NCBI RefSeq assembly: GCF_001938945.1
Contig: NZ_MKIO01000025.1
Span: 1-64,000 of the forward strand
From: Xaviernesmea rhizosphaerae
GTDB lineage: Bacteria; Pseudomonadota; Alphaproteobacteria; Rhizobiales; Rhizobiaceae
Direction: 5' to 3'
DNA: 64,000 nt
The position numbers were made by a program, and so were the translations under genes. Each line of letters begins with the position of its first letter. Within the stretch, counting starts at the first letter, position 1. This document shows positions 19,244 to 29,500 of this stretch, one piece after another. The notes under the pieces are model-generated. The model saw only the letters and a list, made by a program, of their open reading frames with translations. It was not told the origin of the DNA and made no database searches.

Positions 19244-19363
19244 GCGCTCCGATCCGGAGCGCGCCAGCGCCTGCTGCAAAAACGTTCAACTTCGCCCGGG
19301 ATCGGGCCGGCGGCAGAAGCCCGTCGGCAATCCCGCGGCGCCACCGGAGCGGGATGCTCCGGT
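19244..19363. repeat. Two GC-rich hairpins in the nuoI-nuoJ spacer
   Basis: GCGCTCCG (19244-19251) pairs with CGGAGCGC (19255-19262), and ACCGGAGC (19343-19350) pairs with GCTCCGGT (19356-19363). Both carry the CTCCG/CGGAG core. No coding frame with family similarity occupies the spacer. They could stabilise or partly terminate the nuo mRNA between nuoI and nuoJ, or be remnants of a small palindromic repeat. Confidence 0.5.
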
Positions 19364-19409
19364 CTGCGTGCCAAGGTGAGGCCGCCCGTGCCGGCGGCCG
19401 CAACCGCCT

Positions 19410-19901
19410 TCAGCGATAGGGCGCATCCATGCCGATGTTGCGCGCGATTTCGCGCTCCCACCGGTCACCATTGTCCAGAAGCCGGGCCTTATCGTAATAG
19501 AGCTCTTCGCGGGTTTCGGTCGAGAACTCGAAGTTCGGACCTTCCACGATGGCGTCGACAGGGCAGGCCTCCTGACAGAAGCCGCAATAGATGCACTTCA
19601 CCATATCGATGTCATAGCGGACAGTGCGCCGGGTGCCGTCATTGCGGCGCGGCCCTGCCTCGATCGTGATTGCCTGCGCCGGACAGATCGCCTCGCACAG
19701 CTTGCAGGCGATGCAGCGCTCTTCCCCGTTGGGATAACGCCGCAAGGCATGCTCGCCGCGGAAGCGCGGGCTGACCGGCCCCTTTTCATAGGGATAGTTC
19801 ACCGTCGCCTTCGGCTTGAAGAAATAGCGCATCGACAGGAAGAACGCGCCGACGAACTCTTTGAGAAACAGGGAACTGGCGGCTTGGGAAAGACCGGCCA
19901 T
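19410..19901 (-). CDS. nuoI: NADH-quinone oxidoreductase subunit I
   Basis: 163 residues, the 8Fe ferredoxin-like subunit carrying clusters N6a and N6b that relay electrons towards NuoB. Two 4Fe-4S motifs are intact: [12 protein letters not shown] and [12 protein letters not shown]. Of the tandem ATGs at 19904 and 19901, the second is chosen because GGAGG (19908-19912) is 6 nt away, and it gives the family N-terminus MAGLSQA. nuoH ends 67 nt upstream. Confidence 0.97.
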   Translation of the reverse strand: MAGLSQAASSLFLKEFVGAFFLSMRYFFKPKATVNYPYEKGPVSPRFRGEHALRRYPNGEERCIACKLCEAICPAQAITIEAGPRRNDGTRRTVRYDIDMVKCIYCGFCQEACPVDAIVEGPNFEFSTETREELYYDKARLLDNGDRWEREIARNIGMDAPYR

Positions 19902-19968
19902 CATCAACCTCCAAAGCAGCCGGTCCGCCCGGGACCGGCAAGATGCGCCACGAGAGGGGAGCGGGCCA

Positions 19969-21012
19969 TCAGGCCCACCCACCGAGCTTCAGCGTAACGG
20001 CGACAAGGAAAACCATGACGAGCGACAGCGGAAGGAAGACCTTCCAGCCCAGCCGCATCAGCTGGTCGTAGCGGTATCGCGGCACGAAAGCCTTCACCAT
20101 GGCGAACATGAAGAAGACCATGGTCGACTTCAGCACGAACCAGATGATCCCCGGAACCCAGTTCAGGAACCAGACATCCACGGGCGGAAGCCAGCCACCG
20201 AGGAACAGGATGGTCGTCAGCGCGCACATCAGGCAGATCGCCGCATATTCGCCCAGCATGAACATCATATACGGGGTGGAGCCGTACTCGACCATGAAGC
20301 CGGCGACGAGTTCCGATTCCGCTTCGACCAGGTCGAAGGGCGGGCGGTTCGTCTCGGCCAGTGCCGAGATGAAGAACACCACGAACATCGGGAACAGCGG
20401 CAGCCAGTACCAGTCGAGGAAGGAACCGGGCAGGCCCATCATCGTGCCAAGGCCGTCGCGCTGCGAATTGACGATATCCGTCAGGTTCAGCGAGCCGACG
20501 CAGAGCAGAACGGTGACAATGACGAAGCCGATCGAGACTTCGTAGGACACCATTTGTGCCGCCGAGCGCAGCGCCGAGAGGAAGGGATATTTCGAGTTCG
20601 ACGCCCAGCCGCCCATGATGATGCCATAGACCTCCAGCGAGGAGATCGCGAGCACATAGAGGATGCCGACATTGATGTTGGCGATCACCCAGTTCTCGTT
20701 GAGCGGCACGACGGCCCAGGCCGCCAGTGCCAGCGTCACGGTGACGAGCGGGGCCAGCAGGAACAGCACCTTGTTCGCACCCGCCGGAATCACCGGCTCC
20801 TTGACGACGAACTTCAAAAGATCGGCGAAGGACTGGAAAAGGCCGAACGGGCCCACCACGTTAGGTCCACGCCGCAGCTGAACCGCGGCCCAGATCTTGC
20901 GGTCGGCGAGCAGGATATAGGCGATGAAGATGAGGAGTGCGACCAGAAGCAGAAGCGTCTGGCCGATCATGATGGCCGCAGGCCATACATAGGTCGAGAA
21001 AAAGCCGTCCAT
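19969..21012 (-). CDS. nuoH: NADH-quinone oxidoreductase subunit H
   Basis: 347 residues, eight-helix subunit joining the peripheral and membrane arms and lining the quinone-binding chamber. [40 protein letters not shown] and [18 protein letters not shown] are all conserved. nuoG ends 18 nt upstream on the same strand. Confidence 0.97.
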   Translation of the reverse strand: MDGFFSTYVWPAAIMIGQTLLLLVALLIFIAYILLADRKIWAAVQLRRGPNVVGPFGLFQSFADLLKFVVKEPVIPAGANKVLFLLAPLVTVTLALAAWAVVPLNENWVIANINVGILYVLAISSLEVYGIIMGGWASNSKYPFLSALRSAAQMVSYEVSIGFVIVTVLLCVGSLNLTDIVNSQRDGLGTMMGLPGSFLDWYWLPLFPMFVVFFISALAETNRPPFDLVEAESELVAGFMVEYGSTPYMMFMLGEYAAICLMCALTTILFLGGWLPPVDVWFLNWVPGIIWFVLKSTMVFFMFAMVKAFVPRYRYDQLMRLGWKVFLPLSLVMVFLVAVTLKLGGWA

Positions 21013-21030
21013 GGTCCTATTCCCCCGCGC

Positions 21031-23109
21031 TTATTCCGCCGCGGCCTTGAAATTGTTTCGCGCCAGGGCCGAACATTCGGCCATGACGGCCGACGCACGC
21101 GCGATCGGGTTCGTCAAATAGAAGTCTTTCACCGGCGACGCAAACACCGATTTCGCCATCGCACCGGCTTTTTGTGCAAGCGCGTCGATTTCGCCCGGTG
21201 CGCCCGGAGCGATCGCATCGACCTCGGCAAAATGCGGGTGGTCGGCATAGAGCTTACGGCGCAGTTCGGCGAGCGAGTCGAAGGGCAGCCGCTTGCCGAG
21301 CACGTCGGAGAGCGCGCGCAGGATCGCCCAGTCTTCGCGGGCGTCGCCCGGCGCGAAGCCCGCGCGGTTGCCCATCTGCACGCGGCCCTCGGTGTTGACC
21401 CAGGTACCCGACTTCTCGGTATAGGCAGCGCCGGGCAGGATCACATCGGCGCCATGCGCGCCATTGTCGCCATGCGAACCGATATAGACGGTGAAGCCGG
21501 CCTTGTTCGACAGATCCACCTCGTCGGCGCCGAGCAGGAACAGAACCTGGGCGGAAGCCGCGATATCGGCCGCCGTGCGGCGCGCATCGCCGGGTACGAA
21601 GCCGAGATCCAGCGCGCCGACGCGGGCGGCAGCGGTATGGAGAACGGCAAAGCCGTTCCACTCGGCCGAGACCGCGCCGACGGCGGCGGCAAGCTTGGCG
21701 GCCTGGGCCAGAACGGCGAAGCCGCCCTCCCCTGCCAGCGCGCCCTGGCCGACGATGATCATCGGCCGCTTCGCGTTCTTCAGCACATCGAGGAAGCTGC
21801 CATTGCCGGCGACCAGATCGGCCAGCGTGTCGGTGCCGGCGCCGAGATAGGCGTATTCATAGCGCAGTTCCGCGGCCTCGCCGATCAGACCGATCGGGAA
21901 ATTGCCCTGGCGGAAGCGCTTGCGCAGCCGGGCATTAAGCACCGCCGCCTCGAAGCGCGGATTGGCGCCGATGATCAATGCGGCATCCGCCTGTTCGATA
22001 CCCTGAATGGTTGGGTTGAACAGGTAGCTGGCGCGGCCCAGCGACGGGTCGAGCGCGGCGCCGTCCTGGCGGCAATCGACATCGCTGCTGCCGAGCGCAT
22101 TGACCAGCAGCTTCAGCGCGTAGATTTCCTCGACGGAGGCGAGATCGCCGGCGATCGCGCCGATCTTTCCGCCCTGCGTGGCCGCAACGGCGGTCTTGAT
22201 AGCGCCAAAGGCCTCGCCCCAGGTGGCGGGCTGCAGCCGGCCGTCCTTCTTGACATAGGGGCGGTCGAGACGCTGGGTCTTCAGACCATCCCAGATGAAG
22301 CGGGTCTTGTCGGAGATCCACTCCTCGTTGATCTCTTCGTTGACGCGCGGCATCACGCGCATCACTTCGCGGCCGCGCGTGTCGACGCGGATGGCCGAGC
22401 CAAGCGCGTCCATCACGTCGATCGATTCGGTCTTGCCGAGTTCCCAGGGACGAGCATGGAAGGCATAGGGCTTCGAGGTCAGAGCGCCGACCGGGCAGAG
22501 ATCGACGACATTGCCCTGGAGCTCGGAGGTCATGGCCTGCTCGAGATAGGTGGTGATCTCGGCATCCTCGCCGCGGCCGATCAGGCCGAGCTCGGCAATG
22601 CCGGCCACTTCGGTGGTGAAGCGGACGCAGCGCGTGCAGTGAATGCAGCGGTTCATCACCGTCTTGACCAGCGGGCCGATATATTTGTCTTCGACCGCGC
22701 GCTTGTTCTCATTGTAGCGGGTGGAGTCGACGCCGAAGGCCATGGCCTGGTCCTGCAAGTCGCATTCGCCGCCCTGGTCGCAGATCGGGCAGTCCAGCGG
22801 ATGGTTGATCAGCAGGAATTCCATCACGCCCTCGCGGGCCTTCTTGACCATCGGCGTGGTGGTGAAGACCTCGGGGGCTTCGCCGTTGGGGCCGGGACGC
22901 AGGTCGCGCACGCCCATGGCGCAGGAGGCCGCCGGCTTCGGCGGGCCGCCCTTGACCTCGATCAGACACATGCGGCAATTGCCGGCCACCGACAGCCGCT
23001 CATGGAAACAGAAGCGCGGGACTTCGGCGCCGGCCTCCTCGCATGCCTGAAGCAGCGTGAAGTGATCCGGAACCTCGATCTCTTTTCCGTCGACTTTCAG
23101 CTTGGCCAT
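21031..23109 (-). CDS. nuoG: NADH-quinone oxidoreductase subunit G
   Basis: 692 residues, the largest peripheral-arm subunit. It begins with a 2Fe-2S ferredoxin domain ([19 protein letters not shown]), followed by the His/Cys cluster region [18 protein letters not shown] and the 4Fe-4S motif [16 protein letters not shown], then a degenerate molybdopterin-oxidoreductase domain without catalytic cofactor. Alphaproteobacterial and mitochondrial (NDUFS1) forms have this size. It is separated from the helix-hairpin-helix gene upstream by 88 nt. Confidence 0.97.
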   Translation of the reverse strand: MAKLKVDGKEIEVPDHFTLLQACEEAGAEVPRFCFHERLSVAGNCRMCLIEVKGGPPKPAASCAMGVRDLRPGPNGEAPEVFTTTPMVKKAREGVMEFLLINHPLDCPICDQGGECDLQDQAMAFGVDSTRYNENKRAVEDKYIGPLVKTVMNRCIHCTRCVRFTTEVAGIAELGLIGRGEDAEITTYLEQAMTSELQGNVVDLCPVGALTSKPYAFHARPWELGKTESIDVMDALGSAIRVDTRGREVMRVMPRVNEEINEEWISDKTRFIWDGLKTQRLDRPYVKKDGRLQPATWGEAFGAIKTAVAATQGGKIGAIAGDLASVEEIYALKLLVNALGSSDVDCRQDGAALDPSLGRASYLFNPTIQGIEQADAALIIGANPRFEAAVLNARLRKRFRQGNFPIGLIGEAAELRYEYAYLGAGTDTLADLVAGNGSFLDVLKNAKRPMIIVGQGALAGEGGFAVLAQAAKLAAAVGAVSAEWNGFAVLHTAAARVGALDLGFVPGDARRTAADIAASAQVLFLLGADEVDLSNKAGFTVYIGSHGDNGAHGADVILPGAAYTEKSGTWVNTEGRVQMGNRAGFAPGDAREDWAILRALSDVLGKRLPFDSLAELRRKLYADHPHFAEVDAIAPGAPGEIDALAQKAGAMAKSVFASPVKDFYLTNPIARASAVMAECSALARNNFKAAAE

Positions 23110-23197
23110 TTTCGTATTCGATCCTGTGCTTCGTTCACCGGCTTTCGCGCTTGTGAACCCACCCCTTGCCCTGCCTCAACTAAAGCGCGGCAAATCC

Positions 23198-24001
23198 TTA
23201 ATTCTTCATCAGTTCCCGGGCCTGTTCGACCCAGCCATCCCGCTCGATACGGCCGGAGACACCAAGCTCGGCATCCACCCGCTTCACATCATCCTCGCTC
23301 CAGGCGGCGATCTCGGCATAGCGGGTCACGCCCAGCCCGTTCAGCACCTGTTCCAGCTTCGGCCCGATGCCCGAGATCTTCTTCAGATCATCGGCCGTCT
23401 TGTCAGCCCGCCGGCGCGGCGCGGCTGGCTTGGAGGCCGTTGCCCGCGCTTTGGGCTTCTTCGCAGCCGGAGCACCCTTGGGCTCGGCTTTCGCTTCGGC
23501 CTCAGGCTCCTCGGGCAATCGCGCCTCCGGCAACGGCGCCACCAGCGCCTTGCTTGCAGGCTCTTCTGTCAACGCCGCCACGTCCGCGAGCGCGGCTTCG
23601 GGCTCCGCCACCGCTTCCGGCACGATTGCTTCCGGCACGACAGGCGCCTCAGCAGGCTCAGCGACGACGGCAGGCGCCGCGGCCTGGGCCTCGTCCTTAT
23701 CTGATGCCACGTCCGGCTCGGCAGGCGTCTCGCGGTCCGCCGCGGTCTTCCTGGCCGCATCGGACATCCCCTGCATCGCGCCGAGCATGATGCCGGCGAG
23801 CTGGCTGGTGACCCCAAAGCCCACCGCCGTGGCGGCCGCAAACGCCGCCACCGGGTGCTGCATCATCGGCATCTTGTTCAGCCAGTCGCTCAGCGCCGAG
23901 ATGTCTTTGCCGATGTCGGCCGGTTTCGACGTCTGGCCAGGGGCAAAGTCAGCGCCGGCCCCATTGGCTTGCTTGTCCTTGTCCTCGCCAGGCTTCGTCA
24001 T
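23198..24001 (-). CDS. Helix-hairpin-helix protein embedded in the nuo operon
   Basis: 267 residues in three parts. Residues 30-80 contain a hydrophobic Ala/Gly-rich segment (about 50-77) that could be a membrane or packing helix. Residues 85-200 are a low-complexity Ala/Pro/Glu/Lys linker. The C-terminal 64 residues are a helix-hairpin-helix domain (DDLKKISGIGPKLEQVLNGLG, then YAEIAAWSEDDVKRVD). The same domain is known as a C-terminal extension of NuoE in some alphaproteobacteria; here it is a separate gene. It starts 5 nt after the nuoF stop, so it is co-translated with complex I genes. Its function is unknown; such domains usually bind DNA, but protein binding within complex I is equally possible. 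Confidence 0.85.
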   Translation of the reverse strand: MTKPGEDKDKQANGAGADFAPGQTSKPADIGKDISALSDWLNKMPMMQHPVAAFAAATAVGFGVTSQLAGIMLGAMQGMSDAARKTAADRETPAEPDVASDKDEAQAAAPAVVAEPAEAPVVPEAIVPEAVAEPEAALADVAALTEEPASKALVAPLPEARLPEEPEAEAKAEPKGAPAAKKPKARATASKPAAPRRRADKTADDLKKISGIGPKLEQVLNGLGVTRYAEIAAWSEDDVKRVDAELGVSGRIERDGWVEQARELMKN

Positions 24002-24006
24002 CCTGC

Positions 24007-25311
24007 TTACTCCGCGGCTTGCATCACCGCCCCGTGCGGGGTGGCGTTGCGGGTGAATTCGTCGATGCGCTTTTCCATCTCGGGACGGAAGTTGCGGATC
24101 AGGCCCTGGATCGGCCAGGCGGCAGCGTCGCCGAGCGCGCAGATCGTGTGGCCTTCCACCTGCTTCGTCACGTCGAACAGCATGTCGATTTCGCGCTTCT
24201 GCGCCCGGCCCTGAACCATACGCTCCATGACGCGCATCATCCAGCCGGTGCCTTCGCGGCACGGCGTGCACTGGCCGCAGCTCTCATGCTTGTAGAAGGC
24301 CGCAAGCCGCCAGATCGCCTTGATGATATCGGTCGACTTGTCCATCACGATGACGGCCGCAGTGCCGAAGGACGACTTGACGTCCCGCATGCCGTCGAAG
24401 TCCATCGGCGCGTCGATGATGTGCTCGGCCTTGACGACCGGGCAGGACGAGCCGCCGGGGATGACGGCGAGCAGATTGTCCCAGCCGCCGCGAATGCCGC
24501 CGCAATGACGCTCGATCAGTTCGCGGAACGGAATGCCCATGGCATCCTCGACCGTGCAGGGCCGGTTGACGTGGCCGGAGACCATGAACAGCTTGGTGCC
24601 GACATTGTTCGGGCGGCCGATCGAGGAGAACCAGCCGGCGCCACGGCGCAGAATGGTCGGCGCCACCGCGATCGACTCGACATTGTTGACCGTCGTCGGG
24701 CAGCCATAGAGGCCCATATTGGCCGGGAACGGCGGCTTCAGGCGCGGCTGGCCCTTCTTGCCTTCGAGGCTTTCGAGCAGCGCGGTTTCCTCGCCGCAGA
24801 TATAGGCGCCGGCGCCGTGATGAACGAAGACGTCCATGTCCCAGCCGAGCTTGTTGTTCCGGCCGAGCAGGCCGGCATCATAGCATTCGTCGATCGCGCG
24901 CTGCAGCGCCTCGCGCTCGCGCATATATTCGCCGCGCACATAGATATAGGCGGCATGCGCGCCCATGGCGAAGCTGGCGATGACGCAACCCTCGATCAGC
25001 GTGTGCGGATCGTGGCGCATGATGTCGCGGTCCTTGCAGGTGCCGGGCTCGGATTCGTCGGCATTGACCACGAGGTAATGCGGACGGCCATCGCTTTCCT
25101 TCGGCATGAAGGACCATTTCAGGCCGGTCGGGAAGCCGGCGCCGCCACGGCCGCGCAGGCCGGACGCCTTCATCTCGTTGATGATCCAGTCGCGACCCTT
25201 TTCCAGGATCTGCTTGGTGCCGTCCCAGTGGCCGCGGCTCATCGCGCCCTTCAGCGACTTGTCGTGAAGGCCGTAGAGGTTCGTGAAGATGCGATCCTGA
25301 TCCTGCAGCAT
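24007..25311 (-). CDS. nuoF: NADH-quinone oxidoreductase subunit F
   Basis: 434 residues, the NADH- and FMN-binding subunit where electrons enter complex I. The glycine-rich FMN/NADH loop is [18 protein letters not shown], the second nucleotide region is [17 protein letters not shown], and the N3 4Fe-4S cluster motif is [13 protein letters not shown]. The start at 25311 ([14 protein letters not shown]) gives the standard length; nuoE ends 4 nt upstream. Confidence 0.97.
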   Translation of the reverse strand: MLQDQDRIFTNLYGLHDKSLKGAMSRGHWDGTKQILEKGRDWIINEMKASGLRGRGGAGFPTGLKWSFMPKESDGRPHYLVVNADESEPGTCKDRDIMRHDPHTLIEGCVIASFAMGAHAAYIYVRGEYMREREALQRAIDECYDAGLLGRNNKLGWDMDVFVHHGAGAYICGEETALLESLEGKKGQPRLKPPFPANMGLYGCPTTVNNVESIAVAPTILRRGAGWFSSIGRPNNVGTKLFMVSGHVNRPCTVEDAMGIPFRELIERHCGGIRGGWDNLLAVIPGGSSCPVVKAEHIIDAPMDFDGMRDVKSSFGTAAVIVMDKSTDIIKAIWRLAAFYKHESCGQCTPCREGTGWMMRVMERMVQGRAQKREIDMLFDVTKQVEGHTICALGDAAAWPIQGLIRNFRPEMEKRIDEFTRNATPHGAVMQAAE

Positions 25312-25315
25312 GGGC

Positions 25316-26119
25316 TTATTCCTTGGCCTTGTCGGCATTGTCGCCGGAGACATCAGCGCTTGCCTTGGCGCCTTCGCTGTCGGTCGCGGGCGTCTTCAGC
25401 TTCGGATCGGTTTCCGGGGTATCGGTGGTCGGCCGGCCGGCATTGGCGGGCGGCACGCTCGCGCCGGGCGCCGCGCTGCCGTTCGAAGGCGTGGCGCCGG
25501 CGGCGACGGATTCATTCGTCAGCGTCGTCAGGCCGCCCTCGGGCGCGGAGAACACACGGTCGATCTGCGGGCCGGTCGGCACGGAGGCGCCCTCACCTGC
25601 CTCGAAACGATCGATGATCTCCTCGAGACGCTCGACCGTCAGATCCTCGTAGGAGTCCTTGAAGATCATTACCATCGGGGCATTGACGCAGGCGCCCTGA
25701 CACTCCACCTCTTCCCAGGACAGGGTTCCGGCAGCATTGGGCGTGAGCGGATCATGATGAATGCGGTGCCGACACAGATCGATCAGCGCTTCCGAGCCGC
25801 GCAGCATGCAGGGCGTCGTGCCGCAGACCTGCACATGGGCGCGGGTGCCGATCGGCTTGAGCTGGAACTGGGTGTAGAAGGTCGCCACTTCGAGCACGCG
25901 GATATAGGGCATCTCCAGCATGTCGGCGACATGCTCGATGGCGGCCTTGGTGACCCAGCCATCCTGTTCCTGCGCGCGCATCAGAAGCGGGATCACCGCG
26001 GACTGCTGCCGCCCCTCCGGATATTTGCGGATGGTGGCTTGGGCCCAGGCGGCATTGTCCGCATTGAAGGAGAAGCCCTGCGGCTGGAGGCTTTCCTCGG
26101 CTAGTCGACGAACAGACAT
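25316..26119 (-). CDS. nuoE: NADH-quinone oxidoreductase subunit E with extended C-terminal tail
   Basis: 267 residues. The first 175 or so are a normal thioredoxin-fold NuoE with 2Fe-2S cluster N1a ligands Cys99, Cys104, Cys140 and Cys144 ([18 protein letters not shown]). The remaining 80-90 residues are a Thr/Pro/Ala/Asp-rich, probably disordered tail absent from E. coli NuoE. In relatives, the NuoE tail ends in a helix-hairpin-helix domain; here that domain is encoded separately two genes downstream. It ends 4 nt before nuoF and begins 16 nt after the small ORF at 26136-26306. Confidence 0.96.
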   Translation of the reverse strand: MSVRRLAEESLQPQGFSFNADNAAWAQATIRKYPEGRQQSAVIPLLMRAQEQDGWVTKAAIEHVADMLEMPYIRVLEVATFYTQFQLKPIGTRAHVQVCGTTPCMLRGSEALIDLCRHRIHHDPLTPNAAGTLSWEEVECQGACVNAPMVMIFKDSYEDLTVERLEEIIDRFEAGEGASVPTGPQIDRVFSAPEGGLTTLTNESVAAGATPSNGSAAPGASVPPANAGRPTTDTPETDPKLKTPATDSEGAKASADVSGDNADKAKE

Positions 26120-26135
26120 TCTTCCCGCACCTTCA

Positions 26136-26306
26136 TCAGTTTCTCGATCCGGCCATGGCGCCGCTCATGAGCGCGATGGTGCCGGCGGTGTTGCTGGCGC
26201 GGCCCGCGGCCGCGTCGGTATTCTGGCTGCCTTCCGCAGCCTCGGCGAGCAGCCGGTCAAGCGCCTGCAGAACGAAGCGGCGCGCGGCAACGGCACGCGG
26301 GCGCAT
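26136..26306 (-). CDS. Small ORF (56 aa) between nuoD and nuoE
   Basis: ATG at 26306 overlaps the nuoD stop by one base (TGATG), and the frame ends 16 nt before nuoE. The product starts [20 protein letters not shown] and continues with an Ala/Ser/Thr-rich second half (GRASNTAGTIALMSGAM). The N-terminal half could form a basic amphipathic helix. The tight coupling on both sides favours a real gene; the small size and lack of a recognised family argue for caution. A role as accessory subunit or assembly factor is speculation. Confidence 0.5.
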   Translation of the reverse strand: MRPRAVAARRFVLQALDRLLAEAAEGSQNTDAAAGRASNTAGTIALMSGAMAGSRN

Positions 26307-27496
26307 CAGCGATCGACCTCGCCGAAGACGATATCCAGCGAGCCCAGGATCGCCGAGACGTCGGCGAGCTGGTGACCCCGACAGATGTAATCCATCGCCT
26401 GGAGATGCGCATAGCCCGGCGCGCGGATCTTGCAGCGATAGGGCTTGTTGGTCCCGTCCGAGACCAGATAGACGCCGAACTCGCCCTTGGGCGCTTCGAC
26501 GGCGGCGTACACGTCACCTTCCGGCACGTGGTAGCCCTCGGTGTAAAGCTTGAAGTGATGGATCAGCGCTTCCATCGAGCGCTTCATCTCGCCACGCTTG
26601 GGCGGAACCATCTTGCCGTCGAGCGAGGAGACCGGTCCGGTCTTGGCATCGCCCAGCAGGCGGTTCACGCACTGGCGCATGATCTTCACCGATTCGCGCA
26701 TTTCGATCATGCGGATCAGGTAGCGGTCGTAGCAGTCGCCGTTCTTGCCGATCGGAATGTCGAAGTCGAGATCGCCATAGCATTCATAGGGCTGCGACTT
26801 GCGCAGGTCCCAGGCCGCGCCCGAGCCGCGCACCATCACGCCGGAAAAGCCCCAGGCCCAGCAATCGTCCAGTGAGACCACGCCGATATCGACGTTGCGC
26901 TGCTTGAAGATGCGGTTGCCGGTGAGCAGCGTGTCGATGTCGTCGAGCGTCTTCAGGAACGGGTCCAGCCAGTTGCCGATATCCTCGACCAGCTGGTGCG
27001 GCAGATCCTGATGCACGCCGCCGGGACGGAAATAGGCGGCATGCATGCGCGCGCCCGAGGCACGCTCATAGAACACCATCAGCTTTTCGCGCTCCTCGAA
27101 GCCCCAGAGCGGCGGCGTCAGCGCGCCGACGTCCATGGCCTGGGTCGTCACGTTCAGCAGGTGCGACAGGATACGGCCAATCTCGGAATAGAGAACCCGG
27201 ATCAGCTGGCCGCGGATCGGAACCTCGGTTCCGGTCAGGCGCTCGACGGCGAGCGCGAAGGCATGTTCCTGGTTCATCGGCGCGACATAGTCGAGCCGGT
27301 CGAAATAGGGCACGGCCTGAAGATAGGTCTTGGCCTCGATCAGCTTCTCGGTGCCGCGATGCAGCAGGCCGATATGCGGATCGACACGCTCGACGATTTC
27401 GCCGTCGAGCTCCAGCACCAGGCGCAGAACGCCGTGGGCGGCCGGATGCTGCGGGCCGAAGTTGATGTTGAAATTGCGGATATTGTGTTCGTTCAT
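26306..27496 (-). CDS. nuoD: NADH-quinone oxidoreductase subunit D
   Basis: 396 residues, the 49-kDa-type subunit related to NiFe-hydrogenase large subunits that forms the quinone site with Nuo[21 protein letters not shown] contains the quinone-site His of the HPAAHG loop; [20 protein letters not shown] and the C-terminal [18 protein letters not shown] are conserved. Separate from nuoC (not fused as in E. coli). Its ATG overlaps the stop of the preceding GFA-family gene by 4 nt. Confidence 0.97.
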   Translation of the reverse strand: MNEHNIRNFNINFGPQHPAAHGVLRLVLELDGEIVERVDPHIGLLHRGTEKLIEAKTYLQAVPYFDRLDYVAPMNQEHAFALAVERLTGTEVPIRGQLIRVLYSEIGRILSHLLNVTTQAMDVGALTPPLWGFEEREKLMVFYERASGARMHAAYFRPGGVHQDLPHQLVEDIGNWLDPFLKTLDDIDTLLTGNRIFKQRNVDIGVVSLDDCWAWGFSGVMVRGSGAAWDLRKSQPYECYGDLDFDIPIGKNGDCYDRYLIRMIEMRESVKIMRQCVNRLLGDAKTGPVSSLDGKMVPPKRGEMKRSMEALIHHFKLYTEGYHVPEGDVYAAVEAPKGEFGVYLVSDGTNKPYRCKIRAPGYAHLQAMDYICRGHQLADVSAILGSLDIVFGEVDR

Positions 27497-27948
27497 CTTG
27501 AACCGTCCCGGTGTTCGGGCTGCTGATCGCCGGAAAAGGCCGCGAAAACGTCGGCTCCGGTCATCATCGTCGTGTTGTTGGCGAAGGCGTAGAAGTCAGG
27601 CTTTTCGTCTGTGAAGAGCTGCGCCTGGAAGCGCACATCCTCTTGATCGTCGAGCGCATGGGCGGAGACCGCCCAGTGGCTCCCATCGCGCAGGCGCCAG
27701 AACAGGCTCGTGCCGCAGGCGCCGCAGAAAAGCCGCTCGGCCCAGTCCGACGAGCCATAGGCCTTGAGCGCGGCGGAATCGGCGAAAACCGGCTCGCTGC
27801 AGGAAAGAGCCATGAACGCCCCGCCGGCCCAGCGGCGACAGAGACCGCAATGACAGGCATGCATGTCCGCATCGGCCCGGAGCGTGAACCGCACCGCGCC
27901 GCACAGACATTCGCCGAAGCGCTCCAGCCTGTCGCCCGCTTCGCCCAT
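27493..27948 (-). CDS. GFA-family zinc protein inserted between nuoC and nuoD
   Basis: 151 residues with the CENP-V/GFA fold signature: zinc ligands Cys14-x-Cys16 ([10 protein letters not shown]), Cys32, Cys34 and Cys37 ([10 protein letters not shown]), and Cys75/Cys78 ([12 protein letters not shown]). The family is named after glutathione-dependent formaldehyde-activating enzyme, but most members have no proven substrate. It overlaps nuoC by one base (TGATG) and nuoD by four (ATGA), so it is read as part of the complex I operon. It is not a known complex I subunit. Confidence 0.88.
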   Translation of the reverse strand: MGEAGDRLERFGECLCGAVRFTLRADADMHACHCGLCRRWAGGAFMALSCSEPVFADSAALKAYGSSDWAERLFCGACGTSLFWRLRDGSHWAVSAHALDDQEDVRFQAQLFTDEKPDFYAFANNTTMMTGADVFAAFSGDQQPEHRDGSR

Positions 27949-28553
27949 CAGTTGGCCTTGGCCTTTTCGTCGCCGGGCAGCACGTAATCCGTGCCTTCCC
28001 AGGGAGAGAGGAAGTCGAAATTGCGGAATTCCTGACGCAGGACCACGGGCTCATAGACCACGCGCTTGGCTTCGTCGTCGTAGCGCACTTCGACATAGCC
28101 CGTCATCGGGAAGTCCTTGCGCAGCGGATAGCCCTCGAAGCCGTAATCCGTGAGGATGCGGCGCAGATCGGGATGACCGGTGAACAGGATGCCGTAGAGG
28201 TCATAGGCCTCGCGCTCGAACCAGTCGGCACCAGGATAAACCGCCGTCGACGAGGGAACCGGCTGGTCCTCGCCGGTGGCGACCTTGACGCGGATGCGCA
28301 GGTTCTTCGTCGGCGAGAGCAGGTGGTAGACCACGTCGAACCGCTCGGCGCGCTGCGGCCAGTCAACGCCGCAGACATCGATCAGATTGACGAAGCGGCA
28401 GCGCGGATCGTCCCGCAGGAAGGTCAGCACGGAAATGACGGCGTCGCGCGTCGTCACCACGGTCAGATCGCCGAAAGCGATGCCTGCCGAAAGGACACGC
28501 TCGCCGAGCGCCTCGCGGATCGTGCCGGCCAGATCGTTCAAAGCCTCGATCAT
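27948..28553 (-). CDS. nuoC: NADH-quinone oxidoreductase subunit C
   Basis: 201 residues, the 30-kDa-type subunit of the peripheral arm. The family signature [20 protein letters not shown] followed by [21 protein letters not shown] is intact. It follows nuoB by 12 nt and is a separate gene, as in mitochondria and alphaproteobacteria. Confidence 0.97.
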   Translation of the reverse strand: MIEALNDLAGTIREALGERVLSAGIAFGDLTVVTTRDAVISVLTFLRDDPRCRFVNLIDVCGVDWPQRAERFDVVYHLLSPTKNLRIRVKVATGEDQPVPSSTAVYPGADWFEREAYDLYGILFTGHPDLRRILTDYGFEGYPLRKDFPMTGYVEVRYDDEAKRVVYEPVVLRQEFRNFDFLSPWEGTDYVLPGDEKAKAN

Positions 28554-28565
28554 TGTTCCAGCCCC

Positions 28566-29144
28566 TTAGCGCTCGATCGTGCCCGTGCGGCGGATCTTCT
28601 TCTGCAGCAGAAGCACGCCATAGAGCAGCGCTTCTGCCGTGGGAGGACAGCCCGGGACATAAATGTCTACCGGCACGACGCGGTCGCAGCCGCGCACCAC
28701 CGAGTAGGAATAGTGATAGTAACCGCCGCCATTGGCGCAGGAGCCCATGGAAATGACGTAACGCGGCTCCGGCATCTGGTCATAGACCTTGCGCAGAGCC
28801 GGCGCCATTTTGTTGGTCAGCGTGCCGGCAACGATCATGACATCGGACTGGCGCGGCGAGGCGCGCGGAGCGAAACCGAAGCGCTCCACATCATAGCGCG
28901 GCATGGAGAGCTGCATCATCTCGACCGCGCAGCAGGCGAGACCGAAGGTCATCCACATCAGCGAGCCCGTGCGGGCCCAGTTGATCAGCTCGTCGGTGGA
29001 GGTGACGAGAAAACCCTTGTCGGCGAGTTCGTTGTTGATCTCGCCAAAGAAAGCGTCATCGCTGCCGACAGGCTTGCCGGTGTTGGGATCGATGATCCCC
29101 TTCGGCTGCGGCGCGACGAGCGTGTTGCCGGTTGCTACTCCCAT
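28566..29144 (-). CDS. nuoB: NADH-quinone oxidoreductase subunit B
   Basis: 192 residues, holds the terminal 4Fe-4S cluster N2 that reduces quinone. Cluster ligands are in [14 protein letters not shown] (adjacent cysteines), [13 protein letters not shown] and [18 protein letters not shown] 29144 ([12 protein letters not shown]) is the chosen start; it overlaps the nuoA end by 10 nt, so the two are coupled. Confidence 0.97.
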   Translation of the reverse strand: MGVATGNTLVAPQPKGIIDPNTGKPVGSDDAFFGEINNELADKGFLVTSTDELINWARTGSLMWMTFGLACCAVEMMQLSMPRYDVERFGFAPRASPRQSDVMIVAGTLTNKMAPALRKVYDQMPEPRYVISMGSCANGGGYYHYSYSVVRGCDRVVPVDIYVPGCPPTAEALLYGVLLLQKKIRRTGTIER

Positions 29145-29500
29145 TCGAGCGCTCCCTTCTTCCATTCATAGATGAAGCCCACGGTGAGGACCCCGAGGAA
29201 AACCATCATCGACCAGAAACCAAACCAGCCCATGCCCTTGAAGGCCACGGCCCAGGGAAACAGGAAGGCGACTTCGAGGTCGAAGATGATGAAGAGGATC
29301 GACACCAGATAAAAGCGGATGTCGAACTTCATGCGGGCATCGTCGAACGCGTTGAAGCCGCACTCATAGGCGGAAAGCTTTTCCGAGTCAGGTGCTTTGA
29401 ACGCCACGGCGAAAGGCGCGATCAGCAGCGAGAGACCGATCACCAGCGATATGCCAATGAAGATGGCAATCGGGATATAGGAGCCAAGAAGGTCTGTCAT
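29135..29500 (-). CDS. nuoA: NADH-quinone oxidoreductase subunit A
   Basis: 121 residues, three membrane helices. The conserved loop [20 protein letters not shown] carries the Cys that senses complex I active/deactive state in mitochondria, and the second helix has [14 protein letters not shown] with conserved acidic residues. It is the first gene of the nuo operon. Confidence 0.97.
   Translation of the reverse strand: MTDLLGSYIPIAIFIGISLVIGLSLLIAPFAVAFKAPDSEKLSAYECGFNAFDDARMKFDIRFYLVSILFIIFDLEVAFLFPWAVAFKGMGWFGFWSMMVFLGVLTVGFIYEWKKGALEWE

Noticed and set aside
19861-23790. A plus-strand open frame of about 1309 codons opposite nuoI, nuoH and nuoG
   Set aside because: Antisense of conserved nuo genes in GC-rich DNA; the product is His/Gln/Arg/Asp-rich with no domain, the usual mirror pattern of GC3-rich genes.
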